Of a stretch of DNA of 11,003 bases, positions 7,182 through 11,003 are shown one piece after another. Below the pieces are notes generated by a model. It ran no database searches. It was not told the origin of the DNA and saw only the letters and a program-made list of their open reading frames with translations. Origin of the DNA: Acidobacteriota bacterium (GTDB lineage: Bacteria > Acidobacteriota > Blastocatellia > Pyrinomonadales > Pyrinomonadaceae). The translations under genes and the position numbers were made by a program. The stretch is taken from assembly GCA_023391155.1 (NCBI GenBank), contig JAEWBM010000169.1, positions 1-11,003 on the forward strand, in the 5' to 3' direction. Every line of letters begins with the position of its first letter. Position 1 is the first letter of the stretch.

Positions 7182-7389
7182 GGGCCTCTTCTTATCGCCT
7201 GCATCGCGTGTATTATTTCGCCTCGCTTCCGGTATTGCTTGATTTCTACTCTCGTTGGAGTCAAGCCGCCTGTTGCGTGCGGGCAGTTTCAGTATCAGCC
7301 AATACTGCTATTAATCACAGACTCTAAAAGATCGTCCCCGGCACCCGGTCTCCCGGGCCTTTCGACGGCCGTCGGCCGCCAAAACTTTT
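7182..7389 (-). other. Non-coding spacer between atpB and atpE with several inverted repeats
   Basis: No convincing gene lies here. On the - strand it contains, just after the atpB stop, a 12-base palindrome CGACGGCCGTCG (7363-7374), a hairpin with CCCGG/CCGGG arms and a GAGA loop (7344-7357), and further on CAGTAT/ATACTG arms around six bases (7290-7307). A second CTCCAA, complementary to the atpE Shine-Dalgarno region, lies at 7255-7260. The GC-rich hairpins could stabilise or partly terminate the atpB transcript, but the nearest T-run (CTTTT) is some bases further downstream, so a simple terminator is not supported. Confidence 0.5.
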
Positions 7390-8277
7390 TTATGCTGTCG
7401 CCGGCGCCGCGTCGCCCGGCTCAGCGTGCTCCTCGTGATCGTCGTGGTGGTGCGTCACCTCACTGACATAGATCGACGAGAGCAGCGTAAACACCAGCGT
7501 CTGCACGAACGCCACGAATACCGCCAGCACCAACAGCGCTGCCGGCAGCAGTATCTGCGTATAGGGCGGTGCAAGGTTCGAGATCTGATAATAGATCTGC
7601 TCGTCGGCGTAAAGGTTCGCAAACAGGCGAACGCCCAGCGTCAGCGGCCTGATCATGTTCGATATCAGCTCGATCGAAAAGATCAGCGGCGTGATGAATA
7701 TCGCCATCAGCAGCGGCAGCTTCGGCCCCGAAAGGTGGCCGATGTGCTTCAGCAGCCCGTTCTCCGAAATGCCGACGTAGTTGTAATAAACGAACGACGC
7801 GATACCCAGAGCAAATGTTACGTTAACCGATGCCGTCGGCGACATAAACAGCGGGAATGTCCCCATCAGGTTCGAGATCAGAACCAGCACCGCAAACGTC
7901 GCGATAACAGGGAAGTACTTAAACCCATGCTCGCCCACAACGCTGATCACCAGGTCCTTGATCGCAAGAAAACCTGCTTCGAGCGTCATCTGCCCGGGCT
8001 TCGGATCGTCCTCCGAAAGCTTGCCCTTCAATATTCCGATCACGATAACCGCCAGGATACACGCGATCACGAACATTATCGTGTACCACGGGATCGCGTT
8101 CTCAGGCGTGTACACCCCGAACATCGTCTCGGCATCGGTGCCGAAGTTCGAGAAAAACTTGTCCCAGATCGGCTTGGTATACGCCATCTGGAACCGATGA
8201 ACCGGCTCACCCAGATAGTAATTTATAAAATCTACGATCAGCGGTGTCGGATGCCCGCCTTCTGCAAATAAGAACAT
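7390..8277 (-). CDS. atpB: F0F1 ATP synthase subunit a
   Basis: The protein has 295 residues and is the membrane stator subunit that forms the two ion half-channels against the c ring. The start has a good ribosome site, AGGAAGG, about 10 bases before the ATG. After an amphipathic N-terminal region, helices appear from about residue 63. The family core is complete: SIELISNMIRPLTLGVRLFA with the essential Arg217, then NLYADEQIY with Asp225/Glu226, and AFVQTLVFTLLSSIYV with Gln259, matching the R210 and Q252 positions of the E. coli protein. PNxxGxxP is present as SNLMGTFPLF (135 to 144). The C-terminal tail (276 to 288) is unusually rich in His, Asp and Glu (THHHDDHEEHAE). It starts 2 bases after the atpI stop, so the two are coupled. 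Confidence 0.97.
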   Translation of the reverse strand: MFLFAEGGHPTPLIVDFINYYLGEPVHRFQMAYTKPIWDKFFSNFGTDAETMFGVYTPENAIPWYTIMFVIACILAVIVIGILKGKLSEDDPKPGQMTLEAGFLAIKDLVISVVGEHGFKYFPVIATFAVLVLISNLMGTFPLFMSPTASVNVTFALGIASFVYYNYVGISENGLLKHIGHLSGPKLPLLMAIFITPLIFSIELISNMIRPLTLGVRLFANLYADEQIYYQISNLAPPYTQILLPAALLVLAVFVAFVQTLVFTLLSSIYVSEVTHHHDDHEEHAEPGDAAPATA

Positions 8278-8279
8278 TC

Positions 8280-8708
8280 TTAAATTTCCTTCCTGTTAGA
8301 GAAGCTTGTAAAAATTCTGATCACGCCGTCCACGACCACTGCAAAACCAAATCCCGCGATCCCCAGCATCACCGGAATTATCGGTATCACGGCCGAGGCA
8401 TATATCACCGCGATCACCAGCCCCAGGGCCAGATACCGCCCGAGATATCTCAGTGCCGATATCCTCGGCTTCTCACCCTCCGGCGTGTTCTCAAAAACCT
8501 TTCTTAGCGAATATTTCAGCCAGAAATAATTGATGAAAGCGATGACGAGCCCGATCAAAAGCCCCAGCCCGTGCAGCCAGGAAAAGCCGATCCAGGCCGC
8601 CGCCGCACCCACCAGCCCCATTACGCCCATTATCACGAGTATCCGGCGGTGTGCGTCCGGCATCACGTCTTCGGGCGAGTTACTCACAGGCTCGGGTCCG
8701 TCGCGCAT
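8280..8708 (-). CDS. atpI: ATP synthase subunit I (AtpI-like)
   Basis: The protein has 142 residues with four membrane helices (about 23-41, 45-65, 92-108 and 110-130), as in the ATP-synt_I family (PF03899). Conserved-looking elements are the second helix GLLIGLVIAFINYFWLKYSL, with the common 'G...G..N......R' pattern, and a short charged loop to RYLGRYLALG. AtpI proteins assist assembly of the c ring or Mg2+/ion supply for ATP synthase. Their position directly before atpB is standard and is seen here, with 2 bases between the genes and the atpB ribosome site lying in the end of atpI. The start at 8708 lies only about 5 bases after the expected transcription start. An alternative ATG (Met16, 8661-8663) would also leave a complete helix 1. 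The family call rests on topology and context more than on motifs. Confidence 0.87.
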   Translation of the reverse strand: MRDGPEPVSNSPEDVMPDAHRRILVIMGVMGLVGAAAAWIGFSWLHGLGLLIGLVIAFINYFWLKYSLRKVFENTPEGEKPRISALRYLGRYLALGLVIAVIYASAVIPIIPVMLGIAGFGFAVVVDGVIRIFTSFSNRKEI

Positions 8709-8719
8709 TCAAACCGTAA

Positions 8720-8748
8720 ATTATATTGTCTTATAGGGGAAAACTCAA
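8720..8748 (-). promoter_or_regulatory. Sigma-70-type promoter for atpI-atpB-atpE
   Basis: On the - strand TTGAGT (8743-8748) and a perfect TATAAT (8720-8725) are separated by exactly 17 bases. The -35 element matches four of six consensus positions. Transcription would start near 8713, about 5 bases before the atpI ATG, giving a nearly leaderless mRNA. The -35 element overlaps the end of the palindrome that follows atpZ by two bases. Confidence 0.75.
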
Positions 8749-8764
8749 AGCCCGGCCGGGCTTT
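8740..8764 (-). terminator. Terminator-like palindrome after atpZ
   Basis: AAAGCCCGGCCGGGCTTT (8747-8764) is a perfect 18-base palindrome that can fold with a GGCC loop. It begins 10 bases after the atpZ stop. On the - strand it is followed by GAGTTTTCC, so the T-run is broken by GAG and termination may be partial. It would separate the upstream hydrolase-atpZ transcript from the atpI promoter. Confidence 0.6.
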
Positions 8765-8774
8765 CTTGCGGCGG

Positions 8775-9194
8775 CTAGTTCTTCTTCCGCGGCGTCCGCA
8801 AGATCTCTTGGTTGATCCTGAAAAACTGTACAAACCCGATTATCGACCCCAGCACCATCCCGCCCACCAGACCCCACGGGGCACTGCCAAACAGCAGGTC
8901 GGCAAACCACCCGAACAGCATCATGAAAACTATCGAGGCGAACAGCGTTATCCCCGCTGACCACGCAAGCCCCGTCATTCTTATCGATTCGTCCGATGTC
9001 GGCGGAGTGTATTCCGCCCTGTGGATGGTCTCAGTGGCCTCACCTTCGGCGTTAACCGGCGTCGGCTCCGCGGGTTCGTTCGCGAACAGCGTCGTTACCG
9101 TCGGCTCCGTCGAAAATAGATGCGGCATCTTTCGCCCCTTTTCTTCCGGTTCGTCTTTCGGGGCCTCTTCGCCGTCGAGCAAGTTCTTTATCAT
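8775..9194 (-). CDS. atpZ: AtpZ-like F0F1 ATPase accessory membrane protein with long N-terminal extension
   Basis: The protein has 139 residues. The C-terminal half has the two-helix hairpin of the AtpZ/ATPase_gene1 family (PF09527): LAWSAGITLFASIVFMMLFG (76 to 95), WFADLLFGSAPW (96 to 107), then GLVGGMVLGSIIGFVQFFRI (108 to 127). The 'G..D..F/LGs.PW...G...G...G' spacing is typical. AtpZ works with AtpI in ATP synthase assembly or ion supply. The first 72 residues are an acidic, Pro-rich, probably disordered cytoplasmic extension, whereas family members are commonly under 100 residues. The start is supported by GAGGG 4 bases before the ATG; later Met codons (23, 73) have no better site. It lies 27 bases after the hydrolase gene and 66 bases before atpI. 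Confidence 0.85.
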   Translation of the reverse strand: MIKNLLDGEEAPKDEPEEKGRKMPHLFSTEPTVTTLFANEPAEPTPVNAEGEATETIHRAEYTPPTSDESIRMTGLAWSAGITLFASIVFMMLFGWFADLLFGSAPWGLVGGMVLGSIIGFVQFFRINQEILRTPRKKN

Positions 9195-9221
9195 CTTACC
9201 CTCTGTTGCCGCATGTGTGAC

Positions 9222-10649
9222 CTACTGCGCCGCGGCGGCCGCCTTGGGGCCGAGCAGTGTAAACAGCCGGTCCTGTATCTCGGTATTCGACACCAGTTGC
9301 CGGTGCCCGGCACAGCTTATCAGCTCATCCGCGATCGGCAGCGCATTTTCCCGGCCGTTGGAACGGATCGTCTCCGCCGCCAGCGAACGCCGCGTCACCG
9401 TGTCGTCGCCCATCGAATAGATGAACGGCTTGAGTTCCTCGGCCGTCACCTTTTGCCCGTCCGACCGTGTAAATCCGTCCGCATCGAACTGCGTGATCCA
9501 CCGGCCCTTCTTTTCGTCCCGCCTCAGCAATACCGCGTTCTGCGTCTCTTTGCAATCCGACCCGATCAGATAAAATGCGACGGGCGTCTCCGGTGTGGTG
9601 TTTGCGTCAAGTGCCGCCTGAAACCGCTTTGCTCTGAGCAGCGCCGCCCTAAAATACGGTCTCGCATTGTTCTGCTCAACCCTGCTGAACCGGTCCTCAA
9701 ACTTCTTATGCTTCCACGCCGCCCAGTCATATTCATCCCAGTTCGCCGGGTCAAATATATCCACCTTGAGCGGCCTCAAATTCTCATCATATACCAGAAA
9801 GCTCTCCGCGTGCGGCAATAGCTGATATATCGACGGGATAGTAAATACGTCCTGCGTATTGATATTCCGCACCCACGGCAGATTTATCCCGCCCCCAAAG
9901 TGCGACATCCCCTCGATCAGCGTCTGCAGGGCCTGCACCGAACCCTCGTTCGGCGTCCCCAGCAAAAACACCTTGTCGAAATGCTTTGCCCCCGCCCATG
10001 TCGGAACCGGTGCCCCGCCCTGCAGGTCCGCGTCGCCATACATCGCCGCATACCGTGTGATCAGCCCGCCCATCGAATGTGCCACTACATGAAACTTCAG
10101 GTCAGGCTTACCCAGCTTCGCCTTTAGCTCCTCGATCTGCCGGATAAGCAGCCGCGCCGTCTCAACATTGTCCCGTCGCCAATCGTACGGAAACACATAA
10201 AACGTGTCCTGATGCCCGTTCTCGCCCGGATCGTCCCATTTCGCCTCGCGATAACCACCCCGCTTCTCCAGATTCGTGATCAACTGGTCATAGATCTCCG
10301 TCTCCGGCAAAAACTTCAAAAACTTAACCCCCCGCAATATATCGCCCACGACCAGGCTGTCTCGATTCGCAGCCAGATTCGGCGATACCGGAAGCCGCAG
10401 GTCGTCGTCACCGTCCCGCGAACGGCTGAACCACACCGTTTTCCCCGTGTTCTTGTTGATCAGCTCTGATCCTGTGATTCCGGGGATTATGATCACCGGG
10501 GCCTTTCCCGGCGTAAATGCCACCACTTCTTTAGGCGGAGTCGCGGCGGGTTCCTGGCCCACGCCGGCGGCGATAAACGACAAAGTTATGACCGCCAGCC
10601 CCAGGGCCCTGCGAGATAAACCGTTTTTCATACGCCTTATGATGCTCAT
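9222..10649 (-). CDS. Secreted LCAT-type alpha/beta hydrolase (lipase or acyltransferase)
   Basis: The protein has up to 475 residues. A signal peptide (RRALGLAVITLSFIAAGVGQ, 13 to 32) sends it across the membrane. The domain starts with PVIIIPGITGSELI (51 to 64), as in lecithin:cholesterol acyltransferase-family proteins (PF02450), followed by YVFPYDWRRD (151 to 160). The nucleophile is Ser192 in VVAHSMGGLITRY, where the usual GHSMGG has Ala for the first Gly. LLGTPNEGS (229 to 237) is a family motif. The acid is probably Asp415 in SMGDDTVTRRSL and the base His449 in CAGHRQLV, so a full triad is present. The substrate is unknown; a lipid ester is likely. A second in-frame ATG (Met7, 10631) has AAGG just upstream and gives a more usual signal peptide, so the true start may be there. 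It follows the glycosyltransferase gene by 10 bases and is probably co-transcribed with it and with atpZ. Confidence 0.9.
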   Translation of the reverse strand: MSIIRRMKNGLSRRALGLAVITLSFIAAGVGQEPAATPPKEVVAFTPGKAPVIIIPGITGSELINKNTGKTVWFSRSRDGDDDLRLPVSPNLAANRDSLVVGDILRGVKFLKFLPETEIYDQLITNLEKRGGYREAKWDDPGENGHQDTFYVFPYDWRRDNVETARLLIRQIEELKAKLGKPDLKFHVVAHSMGGLITRYAAMYGDADLQGGAPVPTWAGAKHFDKVFLLGTPNEGSVQALQTLIEGMSHFGGGINLPWVRNINTQDVFTIPSIYQLLPHAESFLVYDENLRPLKVDIFDPANWDEYDWAAWKHKKFEDRFSRVEQNNARPYFRAALLRAKRFQAALDANTTPETPVAFYLIGSDCKETQNAVLLRRDEKKGRWITQFDADGFTRSDGQKVTAEELKPFIYSMGDDTVTRRSLAAETIRSNGRENALPIADELISCAGHRQLVSNTEIQDRLFTLLGPKAAAAAQ

Positions 10650-10659
10650 TTCGTTGCGG

Positions 10660-11003
10660 TTACTGCCCCTTAACGTGCTTCACCACACGCGTCTCATCGG
10701 CCGAAACCATCTCATAAACCGTCCCGCGCCAGTTTATTCGCCTTGAAAATAAAGCCGCTGCGGCATTCCAAACAAATATCGCCGGCGTCACCGCCCACAG
10801 CGTGTATTGCCATTTCGCCTGCCCGTTCAGTTCATCTACGATCTGCGGCATCGCCTTCCGCACTGCCGTCAGCCGCATCGCCGCCTTTCCCACGCTGAAG
10901 ACCGTTACCAAAAAGATCGTCATCGCCGCCGACCAGAATAGATAGCTTCCCGCCGCCGCGGTAAACAAGATCGCCACCGCCGCCGCCATCACCCCGATAA
11001 ACA
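10660..11003 (-). CDS. C-terminal part of a probable family 2 glycosyltransferase, cut by the right edge
   Basis: The frame stays open to the window end (the codons before the first Met read F-I-G-V), so only about the last 114 residues are seen. They show two or three hydrophobic helices, an intervening stretch ending WQYTLWAVTPAIFVWNAAAA, and a closing LFSRRINWRGTVYEMVSADE. The 'R.I.WRG..YE' ending is typical of membrane glycosyltransferases of the ceramide glucosyltransferase/HpnI type (GT2). The catalytic domain with its Asp motifs would lie outside the window, so the assignment rests on the C-terminal signature only. Its neighbour is a secreted LCAT-type hydrolase, which suggests lipid or envelope metabolism (inference). 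Confidence 0.72.
   Translation of the reverse strand, partial: FIGVMAAAVAILFTAAAGSYLFWSAAMTIFLVTVFSVGKAAMRLTAVRKAMPQIVDELNGQAKWQYTLWAVTPAIFVWNAAAALFSRRINWRGTVYEMVSADETRVVKHVKGQ

Noticed and set aside
7226..7266. TTGACT on the - strand (7261-7266 region) as a -35 box for an atpE promoter
   Set aside because: No TATAAT-like sequence follows at 16 to 18 bases; the nearest AT-rich hexamer is much too far.
7176..7466. Possible small + strand gene in the atpB-atpE gap
   Set aside because: It needs a TTG start without a good ribosome site, runs into atpB in antisense, and has no recognisable feature.
7426..8271. Long + strand open frame (281 codons) opposite atpB
   Set aside because: Its product is Arg/Gln-rich with no membrane or domain pattern, while the opposite strand encodes a complete subunit a.

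Overview
The window looks like a chromosomal stretch from a GC-rich, Gram-negative-type, environmental bacterium. The combination of a MoxR/DUF4129/DUF4350 operon, a membrane-anchored kinase-like protein with a Thr/Pro-rich tail, and an F0 ATP synthase module split from the F1 genes fits Acidobacteriota (Blastocatellia-like). This placement is inferred from gene content, not from a marker gene. No tRNA, rRNA, CRISPR array, insertion sequence or phage gene was seen.

The left half (3 to 5173, + strand) is one tightly packed operon. It holds a multi-pass membrane protein cut by the left edge, a DUF4129 protein, a DUF4350 protein, a TauE/SafE-type permease and a MoxR AAA+ ATPase. The first three genes are joined by ATGA overlaps and the last two follow after 5-base gaps. 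MoxR ATPases in such clusters are thought to act as chaperones for envelope or secreted complexes. The usual DUF58 partner is not in the window, and a permease sits where it is not normally expected.

The right half (5229 to 11003, - strand) runs the opposite way. Read in its own direction from the right edge it holds the C-terminal end of a probable family 2 glycosyltransferase, an LCAT-type secreted alpha/beta hydrolase, atpZ, then atpI, atpB and atpE of the F0 sector, and finally a transmembrane kinase-fold protein that has lost nearly every catalytic residue (a pseudokinase). A good sigma-70-type promoter (TTGAGT, 17 bases, TATAAT) lies directly before atpI and overlaps a terminator-like palindrome after atpZ. 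Rho-independent terminators end atpE and the pseudokinase gene. The latter lies in the short gap where the two transcription units converge.

The points most worth checking are: the pseudokinase; a possible hairpin that hides the atpE Shine-Dalgarno sequence; a subunit c with a signal-peptide-like N-terminus and part of the sodium-binding residue set; the near-leaderless promoter of atpI; and the unusual make-up of the MoxR operon. No clearly new multi-gene system was found.
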